In this document: piece after piece, positions 18,542 to 28,054 of the stretch
Numbering within the stretch: position 1 is the stretch's first letter
Layout: each line of letters opens with the position of its first letter
Assembly: GCA_019113745.1 (NCBI GenBank)
Contig: DXGV01000051.1
Location: forward strand, 1 to 64,000
Length of the DNA stretch: 64,000 bases
Source: Candidatus Blautia intestinavium
GTDB taxonomy: Bacteria > Bacillota > Clostridia > Lachnospirales > Lachnospiraceae
Direction of reading: 5' to 3'
Position numbers and translations under genes: made by a program
The notes under the pieces: generated by a model
Databases searched by the model: none
Told to the model about the DNA's origin: nothing
The model's input: the letters and a program-made list of their open reading frames with translations, nothing else

Positions 18542-19798
18542 TTAGCGTGGCAGGATGATCCGGACCCTCGTTCCCAGATCCGTCCGGGAGAGGATCTGAA
18601 AACATCCTCTGTGCTTATCCACGATCCACTTGGCGATCGCCAGGCCCAGACCGGTTCCCTGCTGCGCCCGCGCCTCGTCCGCTCTGTAAAAGCGTTCAAA
18701 CATATGCTCCACGTCAGCCTCCGCCATACCGATCCCCATATCCTGCACCTGCAGATATATATTCCCCTCGTCGGTGCGTCCCAGGCTGAAAACGATCTCA
18801 TCTCCCTCATGCGTATACTTTGCCGCGTTATCCGCCAGAATACGCACCGCCTGTTTCAAAAGAGCGGCGTCAACCGTAGCGCAAAAATCCTCCGAAGGCT
18901 TTGTGAAGCGGTAGATATGCTTCTCATCGATCATCAGCGATTCCTCGTATATCTCCTCCATCATTTTGTTCAGATCTGTTTTTTTCAGGGAAAGTCTGGT
19001 CTTCCCGCTGTCACCTCTTGCCAGAAAGAGGAGCTGTTCCACCAGATACTTCATATGATCTGATTCGTGCAGGATCGCCTCTATGGATTCTTTCAGAACC
19101 TTCTCGTCTTTTGCGCCCCACCGGGCCAGCATATTGGCGTAACCCTGGATCACCGCGATGGGGGTTCGGAGTTCATGGGAGGCGTCGTTGACAAACCTGG
19201 CCTGCTGCCGGTAGGAATCCCGCATCCTCATCAGCAGATTATTCATAGCGGCCTCTATTCCCTGCAGATCCGAGTCCCCAAAAGAAAGCAGCTCCGGCTC
19301 TTCCGGCTGCAGGCTGGAAATTGCTTCCTCGATCTGCTGATATTTATCCTCCGAAAACGTCATCCTGCTCAGCTCGTCGGCTTTCAGGGCAATCTCATTG
19401 ATAGGCGCAAGGATCCGCCGGATTTTCTGTTCCTCCTTCACATAGGAAAAGCCGATATCCAGAAGCTGAAAAACCAGAACGATCCCGGTGAATATCCCGA
19501 TTACCATGAGAGTATGATACACCGGAATGTCCATCAGGATCTTTCCTGTTTCGTCCTTCACCACATAGGCCAGTTTCTTAACTGACGGAAAATGGGCGAA
19601 GCTTCTTTCATAATTAAATTCAAATGATCCCAGACGGGTAAACTCCTGATCCAGAAGCCACCCGATACAGAGCGCCACAAAAAAGAAGAAATCCCATCCG
19701 ATATACATGGAAAGTTTTCTTCCGATCCAGCTTATATGAAGTTTGCGGACAATAGAAGTCATCCGTTTCGTTTCCGCCGCGCTTCTGTTCTCACTCAT
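18542..19798 (-). CDS. Sensor histidine kinase
   Basis: A membrane-bound two-component sensor, 418 residues. Two transmembrane segments (about 30-48 and 112-135) bracket a short extracellular loop of about 60 residues. The dimerisation and phosphoacceptor motif is NDASHELRTPIAVIQGY, the N-box NAAKYTHEGD and the G-box GTGLGLAIAKWIV. It starts 1 bp after the response regulator stop, so the pair is translationally coupled. The stimulus is unknown; the overall type resembles ArlS/CssS-like kinases. Confidence 0.93.
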   Translation of the reverse strand: MSENRSAAETKRMTSIVRKLHISWIGRKLSMYIGWDFFFFVALCIGWLLDQEFTRLGSFEFNYERSFAHFPSVKKLAYVVKDETGKILMDIPVYHTLMVIGIFTGIVLVFQLLDIGFSYVKEEQKIRRILAPINEIALKADELSRMTFSEDKYQQIEEAISSLQPEEPELLSFGDSDLQGIEAAMNNLLMRMRDSYRQQARFVNDASHELRTPIAVIQGYANMLARWGAKDEKVLKESIEAILHESDHMKYLVEQLLFLARGDSGKTRLSLKKTDLNKMMEEIYEESLMIDEKHIYRFTKPSEDFCATVDAALLKQAVRILADNAAKYTHEGDEIVFSLGRTDEGNIYLQVQDMGIGMAEADVEHMFERFYRADEARAQQGTGLGLAIAKWIVDKHRGCFQILSRTDLGTRVRIILPR

Positions 19799-19799
19799 A

Positions 19800-20510
19800 T
19801 CATCCGTCCTGTTCTTCCTTGATCACATATCCCACGCCCCGCACCGTCCGGATCATTTTTACTTCGTATACCTCGTCGATCTTGGAGCGGAGATACCGGA
19901 CATAAACATCCACCACATTAGTCTCTCCCATATAGTCGTAACCACAGACCTTTTCCAGAAGAGTCTCCCGTGAAAGTACAATATCTCTGTTTTCCAGAAG
20001 GGTTTTCAGCATCCGGAACTCCCGGTTGGTAAGTCCGATCTCCTCGCCGTCCCAGGTTACCTGGTGGCGCTGTTCGGAAAGGGACAGCTTCCTCCAGGTA
20101 AGATTTCCCGGTTCGTCCGTTTTCCGCGCCGCCGCTGCGGCAGTTCCGTGAAGCTTCAGCGCCACACGGATCCTGGCAAGCAGCTCTTCAATGGCGAAGG
20201 GTTTTGTGATATAATCCACCGCGCCTCCGTCCAGTCCCGCCACTTTATCCATCACCGCGTCTCTGGCCGTGAGAAGAATCACCGGCACAGTGTTTCCTTT
20301 CTGCTGGAGACGGCGAAGGATCTCCAGCCCGTTCAGGCCCGGAAGCATGATATCCAGAAGGATCAGATCATAGCTGTCCTCCTCCGCCATCTGAAGGCCC
20401 TCCCGGCCGTTCCCGCTTCTACTGACCTGATAGCCTTCATGAACCAGCTCCAACTCCACGAATCTTGCCAGCTTCTCTTCATCTTCTATGATCAGAATGT
20501 GTGCCGCCAT
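19800..20510 (-). CDS. OmpR-family response regulator
   Basis: A 236-residue transcription factor with an N-terminal receiver domain (acidic pocket EDE near residue 9-11, phosphoacceptor Asp53 in LLDIMLPG) and a C-terminal winged-helix domain ending YVRYLRSKIDE...VRGVGYVI. It is the partner of the downstream kinase. Its targets are not indicated by the local sequence; feoAB lies just beyond the kinase but has its own promoter. Confidence 0.94.
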   Translation of the reverse strand: MAAHILIIEDEEKLARFVELELVHEGYQVSRSGNGREGLQMAEEDSYDLILLDIMLPGLNGLEILRRLQQKGNTVPVILLTARDAVMDKVAGLDGGAVDYITKPFAIEELLARIRVALKLHGTAAAAARKTDEPGNLTWRKLSLSEQRHQVTWDGEEIGLTNREFRMLKTLLENRDIVLSRETLLEKVCGYDYMGETNVVDVYVRYLRSKIDEVYEVKMIRTVRGVGYVIKEEQDG

Positions 20511-20582
20511 ATATTTTCCCGCTCCTTATGATTCTGCAGCACGTCCCCGGCACAGTCCTGCGCCGGGTGACGTCTGCGCATT

Positions 20583-21110
20583 TTACAGCTTCTCATACTC
20601 GTCTTTCACCCTGTCGGCCAGATCCCCGGCCTTATCCATAGCCTTGTTCACTCCGTCCAGGTTATCTTTTCCCTTAAAGGAATACCGGCATTCAAAAAAC
20701 AGCGCCACGATCATAACCGGGATCAGGATCTTCCAGAAGAAAAGAAGGAGGAGCACCAGCGCCCACACAGGCACATGGAAGATTTCCTCTTCCCTTCGCT
20801 TAACATAAAAAGAGTTATCCATACTTTTCTGAAAAAGGATCTTGCAGAAATGCCCCAGCTTCTTAAAAAAGCTGTCGCTTTCACTCTCTTCCTGTTCCTG
20901 CACCTTGTCTTTTACAGAGACATACTGATCCTGTTCCTCGTAACTTGTGGTAAAGCTCTCTTTCGACGGGCCTTTCGCTTTCCCTCTTTTTTCCAGCCAT
21001 ACCATGGCGTCCAGAAGATCCCAGTCGCAGGCCTCCAGGGCCTCTTTCGCCTCCTCGTAGGAGACGTCTGCTCTTTCTCTTAATTTTTCAACTTTTTCCA
21101 GCTGTTCCAT
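20583..21110 (-). CDS. DUF4342-type protein with UBA-like domain and membrane segment
   Basis: A 175-residue protein. The first 45 residues resemble a UBA-like/DUF4342 helical fold (LRERADVSYEEAKEALEACDWDLLDAMVWLEKRGK). A charged linker follows, then one hydrophobic stretch (VWALVLLLLFFWKILIPVMIVALFF, about 117-141) and a short helical tail. The ATG at 21110 is preferred because AAAGGTGG lies 6 bp upstream. Function is not known; UBA-like folds usually bind proteins. It is transcribed divergently from the V-ATPase operon. Confidence 0.75.
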   Translation of the reverse strand: MEQLEKVEKLRERADVSYEEAKEALEACDWDLLDAMVWLEKRGKAKGPSKESFTTSYEEQDQYVSVKDKVQEQEESESDSFFKKLGHFCKILFQKSMDNSFYVKRREEEIFHVPVWALVLLLLFFWKILIPVMIVALFFECRYSFKGKDNLDGVNKAMDKAGDLADRVKDEYEKL

Positions 21111-21442
21111 AATATCCACCTTTCCTTGCAAAGCAATGTATTTAAAATTGTTTCTCCTCTGTTTACAGTACCTACTTTAACAGTGGTTTCTTAATTTCAC
21201 TTTGAAGGAAAATTAAAATCACATTAAAATTTAGTTTTTATTATAATTTAGAAATCATGATTATTCAAGAACTCGATAAGCCAAGTCAGTGCCAAAGAAC
21301 AAGCCAGGACTTTTATATACAATTAATACAATTTAACTGTAAAATATTCCCCAAAAATTGTATCTTTTTGAGTGGTAATTTTTTAACAAAAGGTGTATCA
21401 TATGATAAAGTTCCTAAAATACCAGTTAAAAGGAGTGTGAAT
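21111..21442. promoter_or_regulatory. Divergent intergenic region upstream of V-ATPase operon
   Basis: This 332-bp AT-rich stretch separates the DUF4342 gene from the V-ATPase operon. A TATAAT occurs at 21242-21247, about 195 bp before the first ATPase gene, without a good -35. Nearer the gene is a perfect 12-bp palindrome, TATCATATGATA (21396-21407), which could be an operator or part of a -10 (TATGAT, 21401-21406). I cannot assign the operon promoter with confidence. Confidence 0.35.
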
Positions 21443-21754
21443 ATGGAACAAATACTCAACAAATTATCCGAGATAGAAATCACTGCCCGACGTATTATGG
21501 AGGACGCCGACAGGACAAAGGCTGCGCTTTCCGCAGAGGCGGAGCAGCACTGCAAGGCGTTTGACGCAGAATTGGAGCAGGATACCAATAAAAAAATAGA
21601 AGAGCTGCGCAGCAGTCTGGAGGAAAAGAAAAACACTGAATTAGAGTCCCTCAGACAGAGCATGGAGACTGCGCTCAGAGAGCTGGACGTCTATTACAGC
21701 CAGAATCAGGAAAAACTGTCGGAAGAACTGTTTCACAAACTTCTGGAAGGCTGA
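21443..21754 (+). CDS. ntpF: V-type ATPase subunit G/H (peripheral stalk)
   Basis: A 103-residue, almost wholly charged helical coiled-coil protein, as expected of the stalk subunit that pairs with subunit E and resists torque. It is recognised by position and composition (KLSEIEITARRIMEDAD, then long E/K/L heptads) rather than by a sharp motif. The ATG at 21443 follows AAAAGGAG. It is the first gene of the nine-gene operon. Confidence 0.8.
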   Translation: MEQILNKLSEIEITARRIMEDADRTKAALSAEAEQHCKAFDAELEQDTNKKIEELRSSLEEKKNTELESLRQSMETALRELDVYYSQNQEKLSEELFHKLLEG

Positions 21755-21771
21755 AGGAGGTGTGACAAAAG

Positions 21772-22815
21772 ATGGGAACGCTCCTTTCTTACAGCGGAAT
21801 TTCCGCAAAGATCCGCGCCATGCAGAGCAAGCTGATCACAGACGAACAGTTTCAGGAAATCGTGCAGCTTCCCAGTGTTCCCCAGGTAGCCGCTTATCTG
21901 AAACGAACCCAGGAATATGGAAAAGCCTGGGCTTCTCTGGATGAAAACACCCTGCACCGGGGACAGATCGAGAAATTGCTGAAAACTTCTATTTTCTCCA
22001 ATTTTTCCAGGATCTACCAGTTTGCCAACGCTGAACAGAGAAAGTTTCTGGAGCTGTATTCCAAGCGGTACGAGATCCGTGTCCTAAAAGAAGTCATGAC
22101 AAATCTTTTTGATCACCGGGATACGGATCCTGTGGATATTTCCCCTTACCGTGAATTTTTCCGGAAACATTCCAAGCTGGATGTAGACCGGCTCGCCGCC
22201 TGTACCACAATGGAAGAATTTGTGGACGCGCTGAAGGGAAACGAATTTTATCAGCCTCTGTCCAAAATCCAGAATCATGAAAGCGCCCTGCTTTTTGATT
22301 ATGGTATGGCTCTGGATCTTTACTATTTTGCACAGATCTGGAACGTGCGCAAAAAGCTTTTTTCCGGAAATGATCTGAAAGAGATCACCAAAGCATACGG
22401 AGAAAAATTTGATATGCTGAATCTGCAGTTTATATTCCGGTCCAAGCGTTTTTTCCGCATGGCCCCGGCAGATATTTACGCTCTGCTGATTCCTATGACA
22501 TATAAACTCAAAAAAGAGGAAATCCATGATCTGGTAGAATCCTCGTCTTATGAGGATGCAAGAAAAATGTTCCGAAAGACCTATTATGGTAAGAAATACG
22601 ACTATCTGGCCGCTCATAACCTGGAGGAATTTTACAATCGCATGCTCAGAACGACCCTGGAAAAAGAGGCCCGGAAGGATCCCTATTCTGTAGCGGTTCT
22701 CTATTCTTACCTGTATCATAAGGAACACGAAGTCAACCGTCTGACCATCGCCATTGAATGCGTGCGGTACGGTGTGGCTGCAGATGAAGCGCTGCAGTAT
22801 ATTCGCAGCAATTAA
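21772..22815 (+). CDS. ntpC: V-type ATPase subunit C
   Basis: The 347-residue funnel-shaped subunit (d/AC39 family) that joins the central stalk to the K ring. The N-terminal block YSGISAKIRAMQSKLI and the repeated Y-x-x-x-Y helical pattern are typical. It follows the G/H gene by 17 bp with GGAGG upstream. In Enterococcus ntpC lies after ntpE; here it precedes ntpI. Confidence 0.92.
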   Translation: MGTLLSYSGISAKIRAMQSKLITDEQFQEIVQLPSVPQVAAYLKRTQEYGKAWASLDENTLHRGQIEKLLKTSIFSNFSRIYQFANAEQRKFLELYSKRYEIRVLKEVMTNLFDHRDTDPVDISPYREFFRKHSKLDVDRLAACTTMEEFVDALKGNEFYQPLSKIQNHESALLFDYGMALDLYYFAQIWNVRKKLFSGNDLKEITKAYGEKFDMLNLQFIFRSKRFFRMAPADIYALLIPMTYKLKKEEIHDLVESSSYEDARKMFRKTYYGKKYDYLAAHNLEEFYNRMLRTTLEKEARKDPYSVAVLYSYLYHKEHEVNRLTIAIECVRYGVAADEALQYIRSN

Positions 22816-22833
22816 CAACCCGGAGGTAACATC

Positions 22834-24786
22834 GTGATTGAGAAAATGAAATTTTTAAGCATCACCGGGCCAAAGGCGGATATTGACAGAATGACGGAGC
22901 AATATCTTTCCAAATATGAAATTCACCTGGAAAACGCTCTGTCAGAGCTTACAGAAGTGGCTAATCTGTCGCCGTTTTTGGAAATCAACCCCTACAAGGA
23001 AGCGCTGAATACGATCAACAGCTTCTACGAACAACTGAAAGAACCGGAAAAAACGCCGGCCCGGCCCATGGATACCGGGGAGGCAGTCTCCACTATCCGA
23101 CGGATCCAGAAGGAATCCGCCGAACTGGCCGCCGAGCATGACAGACTGGCCGCCGAACATGCGGAAATGGTAGATTCCCTGAAGATTATCCGCCCTTTCC
23201 GGAATCTGGATTATGATGTATCTGAAATTCTGAATTTCCGTTATATTCATTACCGTTTCGGACGGATTGAAAAACAGTATCTTCAGAAATTTGAGAAATA
23301 CATCTATGAAAACCTGGACACTATCTTTATTAAATGCGGCGAGGACGAGCAGTATGTATACGGGGTTTATTTTGTCCCCAGACATCTTGCTCACAAAGTA
23401 CATGCAGTTTACTCTTCCATGCACTTTGAACAGATTTTTGTCCCGGACAGTTATACCGGAACCGCCAAAGAAGCTTTCGCCCGGCTTGACAGGAGACACC
23501 AGGAAATCCACGCGGGACTGAACGCCAATAAAGAGGCGGCGTACAGGTTTCTGGAAAAAAATAAAGAGGAGATCGTCTCCGCCAAGGCGGCTCTTGACGC
23601 CTGCTCTTCCAGCTTTGATATCCGCAGACTGGCCGCCTGCACTCCCGGAGATAATAATACGTTTTATATTTTGTGCGGATGGATGACGGAAAAGGACGCT
23701 CTGGCATTCCAGAACGATATCAAGAATGACGAGCGGGTCTTCTGCCTCATGGAAGACCAGCAGCTTCCCTCCCGGCAGAAGGCTCCCACCAAGCTGAAAA
23801 ATCCAAAGCTTTTCAAGCCTTTTGAGATGTATGTAAAAATGTACGGTCTTCCCGCCTACAATGAAATGGATCCCACCTGGTTCGTGGCGATCACTTATTC
23901 TCTCATTTTCGGCGCCATGTTCGGAGACGTAGGGCAGGGACTTCTGCTTTTTCTCGGAGGATTGTTCCTGTATAAGAAAAAGAAACTTGATCTGGCAGGC
24001 ATTATAAGCTGCGCGGGAATTTTTTCCATCTTCTTCGGATTTATGTACGGCAGCTTTTTCGGATTTGAAGATATTCTTCCCGCCGTATGGCTGAAACCCA
24101 TGACAGCTATGATGGACGTTCCTCTGGTGGGCCGTCTCAACGCCGTCTTCGTGATCGCCATTGGATTCGGAATGTTTATCATACTGACCTGTATGGTGTT
24201 TAATATCATCAATTCCATACGGAACCATGATCCGGAAAAAACCTGGTTTGACAGCAACGCGGTAGCCGGACTTGTATTTTACGGTTCCATTGTCCTCACG
24301 GCCGGCCTGTTCGTCTCCGGAAAGAAGCTTCCCGCAGCCGCCGTGCTGGCGGTAATGTTCCTCGTTCCGCTGATCCTGATGTTTCTGAAGGAGCCTCTCA
24401 CCAATCTGGTGGAGAAGAAAGCGAAGATTTTTCCGGAACAGAAGGGCATGTTTTTTGTCCAGAGCTTTTTTGAACTTTTTGAAGTACTGCTCAGCTATCT
24501 TTCCAACACGCTGTCCTTCCTGCGTATCGGCGCTTTTGCCGTCAGCCACGCTGCCATGATGGAGGTGGTCCTGATGCTGGCGGGAGCTACGGAGGGAGGC
24601 AGTCCCAACTGGATCGTAATTGTTTTGGGAAACCTGTTTGTCTGCGCTATGGAAGGTCTGATCGTAGGTATTCAGGTACTGCGTCTGGAATATTACGAAA
24701 TTTTCAGCCGTTTTTATTCCGGCAGCGGACGGGAATTTCATCCGTTTCTGAAATACCGTCCCCAGAGCCGTCAGAACCACTCTTAG
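22834..24786 (+). CDS. ntpI: V-type ATPase subunit I (stator/membrane a-type)
   Basis: The 650-residue membrane subunit that forms the ion half-channels. The soluble N-terminal half (about 1-330) has two helical hairpins and the C-terminal half has 7-8 transmembrane segments (for example FVAITYSLIFGAMFGDVGQG and LSYLSNTLSFLRIGAFAVSH). The essential Arg of the channel is probably in SFLRIGAF. It starts at GTG, with CCGGAGG about 8 bp upstream. It is distinct from F-type subunit a. Confidence 0.95.
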   Translation: MIEKMKFLSITGPKADIDRMTEQYLSKYEIHLENALSELTEVANLSPFLEINPYKEALNTINSFYEQLKEPEKTPARPMDTGEAVSTIRRIQKESAELAAEHDRLAAEHAEMVDSLKIIRPFRNLDYDVSEILNFRYIHYRFGRIEKQYLQKFEKYIYENLDTIFIKCGEDEQYVYGVYFVPRHLAHKVHAVYSSMHFEQIFVPDSYTGTAKEAFARLDRRHQEIHAGLNANKEAAYRFLEKNKEEIVSAKAALDACSSSFDIRRLAACTPGDNNTFYILCGWMTEKDALAFQNDIKNDERVFCLMEDQQLPSRQKAPTKLKNPKLFKPFEMYVKMYGLPAYNEMDPTWFVAITYSLIFGAMFGDVGQGLLLFLGGLFLYKKKKLDLAGIISCAGIFSIFFGFMYGSFFGFEDILPAVWLKPMTAMMDVPLVGRLNAVFVIAIGFGMFIILTCMVFNIINSIRNHDPEKTWFDSNAVAGLVFYGSIVLTAGLFVSGKKLPAAAVLAVMFLVPLILMFLKEPLTNLVEKKAKIFPEQKGMFFVQSFFELFEVLLSYLSNTLSFLRIGAFAVSHAAMMEVVLMLAGATEGGSPNWIVIVLGNLFVCAMEGLIVGIQVLRLEYYEIFSRFYSGSGREFHPFLKYRPQSRQNHS

Positions 24787-24799
24787 GCTGTTCCTGCAG

Positions 24800-24822
24800 G
24801 GCCTGCTCCCATACAGCGGGCC
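24800..24822 (+). other. RNA hairpin between ntpI and ntpK
   Basis: GGCCTGCT (24800-24807) pairs with AGCGGGCC (24815-24822), with one G-U pair, around a 7-nt loop. It lacks a following T-run, so it is not a classical terminator. It may protect or set the 5' end of the ring-subunit message, which must be made in excess. Confidence 0.4.
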
Positions 24823-24862
24823 TCAAGATATAATTTTCATATAATTTCAGGAGGATATCACC

Positions 24863-25294
24863 ATGAACATGATTATTCAAATTGTAACCGCAATCGCACT
24901 GATCGTCAGCATTATCGTACCTTTCGGCTGCTTTTTCCTGGGAGAAAAAAACAGGAAGCGCTATAAAAGGACTCTTGCCGCCAACTGCTTTATGTTTTTT
25001 GGCGTGATCCTTGTGGCTTCTGTCGTAATGTTCGCCGGAACTGCCGGCGTACAGGCTGCTGAAACCTCAGCCGACGGCCTGGCAACCGGACTTGGATACC
25101 TTGGCGCGGCTCTCGTAACAGGAATTTCCGGTCTGGGCTCCGGTATCGCAGTGGCAAGTTCCGCAAGCGCGGCTCTCGGCGCCCTCAGCGAGGACGGTTC
25201 CCTTTTCGGTAAATCTATCATCTTTGTCGCCATGGCAGAAGGTATCGCCCTTTACGGCCTTATCATCTCCTTCATGATCCTTGGTAAACTTTAA
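24863..25294 (+). CDS. ntpK: V-type ATPase proteolipid subunit K
   Basis: The 143-residue rotor-ring subunit with four transmembrane helices. The ion-binding carboxylate is Glu126 in FVAMAEGIALYGL of the last helix. Hairpin 1 (residues about 5-65) lacks the glycine-rich pattern and any carboxylate. At the position of the Enterococcus Na+ ligand Gln110 (GIAQG) this protein has Val97 (GIAVA), and no Thr-Gln pair is seen in hairpin 1. AGGAGG lies upstream. These losses argue against an Enterococcus-type Na+ site. Confidence 0.93.
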   Translation: MNMIIQIVTAIALIVSIIVPFGCFFLGEKNRKRYKRTLAANCFMFFGVILVASVVMFAGTAGVQAAETSADGLATGLGYLGAALVTGISGLGSGIAVASSASAALGALSEDGSLFGKSIIFVAMAEGIALYGLIISFMILGKL

Positions 25295-25307
25295 GAGGCT
25301 GGTATTT

Positions 25308-25616
25308 ATGAAAATGTACTTGATCAGCGACAATATCGACACTTACACCGGAATGCGTCTGGCTGGCGTGGAAGGTACTGTCGTCCATGAACGCGCCGAG
25401 CTTAGGGAAGCTCTGGAACGCACCATCGCCAACAAAGAGATCGGGATTATTCTCCTGACGGAAAAATTCGGCAGGGAATTCCCGGAAATCATAGATGAAG
25501 TCCGGCTTCACCACAAAACGCCCCTGATCATCGAAATCCCTGACAGGCATGGAACGGGCCGAAAACCGGATTTTATCACATCCTATGTAAATGAAGCCAT
25601 TGGACTGAAATTATAG
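25308..25616 (+). CDS. ntpG: V-type ATPase subunit F
   Basis: A 102-residue Rossmann-like central-stalk protein. The family pattern is seen in MYLISDNIDTYTGMRLAGVEG and IGIILLTEKFG. The ATG at 25308 begins 13 bp after the K stop, with AGAGG upstream as a modest ribosome site. Confidence 0.88.
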   Translation: MKMYLISDNIDTYTGMRLAGVEGTVVHERAELREALERTIANKEIGIILLTEKFGREFPEIIDEVRLHHKTPLIIEIPDRHGTGRKPDFITSYVNEAIGLKL

Positions 25617-25638
25617 CAGGCGCAGTTTAAGCGCCTGC
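25616..25638 (+). other. RNA hairpin between ntpG and ntpE
   Basis: GCAGGCGC pairs with GCGCCTGC around a 7-nt loop, starting in the stop codon of the F-subunit gene. No T-run follows. It may be a partial terminator or an mRNA processing element that tunes the downstream A-B-D expression. Confidence 0.4.
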
Positions 25639-25687
25639 TTCCAAATCTACCAGAACAGCGCATCTAGTGCGTTTGGAGGAGGAAAAT

Positions 25688-26275
25688 ATGACAATAGACG
25701 AAAAGCTCCAGCATTTCTACGAGATTTCTGTTGAGGAGGCCAAAGAAGACGCCGCCAGAGCGATTCAGGAGCATAAGGAATATCTCGCTCAAATGCTGGA
25801 AGAGCATAAATCATCCCGTATCCAGAGCGCGGAGGCAGAAGTCAGAGCAGAAGCCGGCCATGTGCGCCGCGAAGTAAATAAAGCTCTTTCCGCGGAGCAG
25901 CTCACTCTTAAACGCGACTGGTCCCAAAAGCAGGAGGAACTGAAGACAGATCTCTTTGCAAAAGTCAGAAAAAAACTGGAACTTTTTATGTCAACGCCTG
26001 AATACACAGAATATCTCTGCCGTCAGGTCAAAAAGGTAAAAGAATTTGCCGGCGAAGACCAGGTGGAGATCTCCCTTTCCCGGGAGGATAAGGATCTTGC
26101 CGGAAAGGTCTCCCAGGAGACAGGCGTTCCCCTTACCGTTTCTGAGGAATCCTTCCTTGGCGGTATCCGGGCTGCCATTCCGCATAAAAATATCCTGATC
26201 GACAATTCCTTCCAGGAAGGGCTGAATACTCTCCGCAGAGAATTTAAGTTTGAGGGAGGTCTGAAGCATGAATAA
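25688..26275 (+). CDS. ntpE: V-type ATPase subunit E (peripheral stalk)
   Basis: A 195-residue protein whose first 110 residues form a charged coiled coil and whose C-terminal part is a small alpha/beta domain with VSLGGIRAAI-like block SFLGGIRAAIPHKNILIDNS, the family's most conserved stretch. The ATG at 25688 follows GGAGGAGG. Its end overlaps the A-subunit start by 8 bp. Confidence 0.9.
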   Translation: MTIDEKLQHFYEISVEEAKEDAARAIQEHKEYLAQMLEEHKSSRIQSAEAEVRAEAGHVRREVNKALSAEQLTLKRDWSQKQEELKTDLFAKVRKKLELFMSTPEYTEYLCRQVKKVKEFAGEDQVEISLSREDKDLAGKVSQETGVPLTVSEESFLGGIRAAIPHKNILIDNSFQEGLNTLRREFKFEGGLKHE

Positions 26276-28037
26276 AACAGGTGTTATTTATGGGATCAAC
26301 GGCCCTGTTATTTATCTAAAGGGCGATCCGGGATTTAAGATCTCCGAAATGGTTTATGTGGGACACGACCGCCTGGTAGGAGAGGTGATCGGCCTGAAAA
26401 AAGGCATGACCATTGTTCAGGTATTTGAGGAGACCACGGGCCTTCGCCCCGGAGAAACTGTTACGGGAACTGGGGACGCCATTTCCGTTCTTCTTGGCCC
26501 CGGTATCATCCATAATATTTTCGACGGTATCCAGCGTCCTCTGGAGGAGATTGCCAAAGCCTCCGGAAAATATATTTCCCGTGGCGTAAGCGTAGATTCT
26601 CTTGACACAGAAAAGAAATGGAAGGTGCATCTCACCGTAAAAGAGGGAGATCTTATCGGTCCCGGAACTATCATCGCGGAAACCCGGGAGACGGCTTCCA
26701 TTCTTCATAAATCCATGGTTCCGCCCAATATTGGCGAAGGAACCGTCGTTCATGCCGCTTTGGACGGCGACTACACCATCCTGGAACCTATTGTAACGAT
26801 AAGACTGGCTGACGGTACGGAAAAAGAACTGGCTCTGGCCCAGAAATGGCCTATCCGTATCCCCCGTCCCGCCCGGACACGTTATCCTGCAAGCATCCCT
26901 CTTATTACAGGGCAGCGTATCCTGGACACTCTTTTCCCCATTGCGAAGGGAGGCACCGCCGCCGTCCCCGGAGGTTTTGGTACAGGAAAGACTATGACCC
27001 AGCATCAGATCGCAAAATGGTCCGACGCCGACATTATCATTTATATCGGCTGCGGCGAGCGAGGCAATGAAATGACACAGGTTCTGGAGGATTTTTCCAA
27101 ACTGATCGACCCGAAATCCGGCAATCTGATGATGGACCGTACCGCACTGATCGCAAACACCTCCAATATGCCTGTGGCGGCCCGCGAGGCTTCTATCTAT
27201 ACAGGAGTGACACTGGCGGAATACTACCGCGATATGGGTTACGACGTAGCCATCATGGCCGATTCCACTTCCCGTTGGGCGGAGGCTCTCCGCGAACTTT
27301 CCGGCCGTCTGGAGGAAATGCCTGCGGAGGAGGGCTTCCCCGCATATCTGGCTTCCCGGCTTTCCGCCTTTTACGAAAGAGCCGGAATGATGCAGAATCT
27401 GAACGGTACAGAGGGATCCGTTACCATCATCGGCGCGGTTTCTCCTCAGGGCGGCGATTTTTCCGAGCCTGTCACCCAGAACACCAAACGTTTTGTCCGC
27501 TGTTTCTGGGGGCTGGATAAATCCCTGGCTTACGCCCGCCATTTCCCGGCGATCCACTGGCTGACAAGCTACAGCGAATATCTGGAGGATCTTTCTCCCT
27601 GGTACCGCAAAAATGTATCGCCGAAGTTTGTATCCGACAGGAATCAGCTCATGGCGATCTTAAATCAGGAAAGCTCCCTTATGGAGATCGTAAAGCTTAT
27701 CGGAAGCGACGTACTGCCTGACGATCAGAAGCTTACTCTTGAGATCGCCAGAGTGATCCGTCTTGGTTTCCTCCAGCAGAATGCGTTCCATGAGGAGGAC
27801 ACCTGCGTTCCCATGGAAAAGCAGTTCCAGATGATGGAGATCATTCTGTATCTCTATGAAAAATCCCGGGCGCTGGTGAACCGCGGAATGCCGGTTTCTG
27901 TTCTGAAGGAAGACAACATTTTTGAGCGGATCATTTCTATTAAATATGATGTTCCGAATAAGGAACTGGACCGCTTTGAACAGTACCGCAAAGACATTGA
28001 CGAATTTTATGACAAAGTATTAGAGAAAAACGGCTGA
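26268..28037 (+). CDS. ntpA: V-type ATPase catalytic subunit A
   Basis: The 589-residue nucleotide-hydrolysing subunit. Walker A is GGFGTGKT at residues 235-242, preceded by the subunit-A non-homologous region. Other marks are [30 protein letters not shown] and the [17 protein letters not shown] block. The hexamer with B drives rotation and ion transport. Translation is probably coupled to ntpE. Confidence 0.98.
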   Translation: MNKTGVIYGINGPVIYLKGDPGFKISEMVYVGHDRLVGEVIGLKKGMTIVQVFEETTGLRPGETVTGTGDAISVLLGPGIIHNIFDGIQRPLEEIAKASGKYISRGVSVDSLDTEKKWKVHLTVKEGDLIGPGTIIAETRETASILHKSMVPPNIGEGTVVHAALDGDYTILEPIVTIRLADGTEKELALAQKWPIRIPRPARTRYPASIPLITGQRILDTLFPIAKGGTAAVPGGFGTGKTMTQHQIAKWSDADIIIYIGCGERGNEMTQVLEDFSKLIDPKSGNLMMDRTALIANTSNMPVAAREASIYTGVTLAEYYRDMGYDVAIMADSTSRWAEALRELSGRLEEMPAEEGFPAYLASRLSAFYERAGMMQNLNGTEGSVTIIGAVSPQGGDFSEPVTQNTKRFVRCFWGLDKSLAYARHFPAIHWLTSYSEYLEDLSPWYRKNVSPKFVSDRNQLMAILNQESSLMEIVKLIGSDVLPDDQKLTLEIARVIRLGFLQQNAFHEEDTCVPMEKQFQMMEIILYLYEKSRALVNRGMPVSVLKEDNIFERIISIKYDVPNKELDRFEQYRKDIDEFYDKVLEKNG

Positions 28038-28054
28038 CAGGAGGAATAGTTTAT

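Noticed and set aside
26316..27557. Minus-strand open frame (413 codons) opposite ntpA
   Set aside because: It is antisense to a textbook V-ATPase A subunit and shows no recognisable domain.
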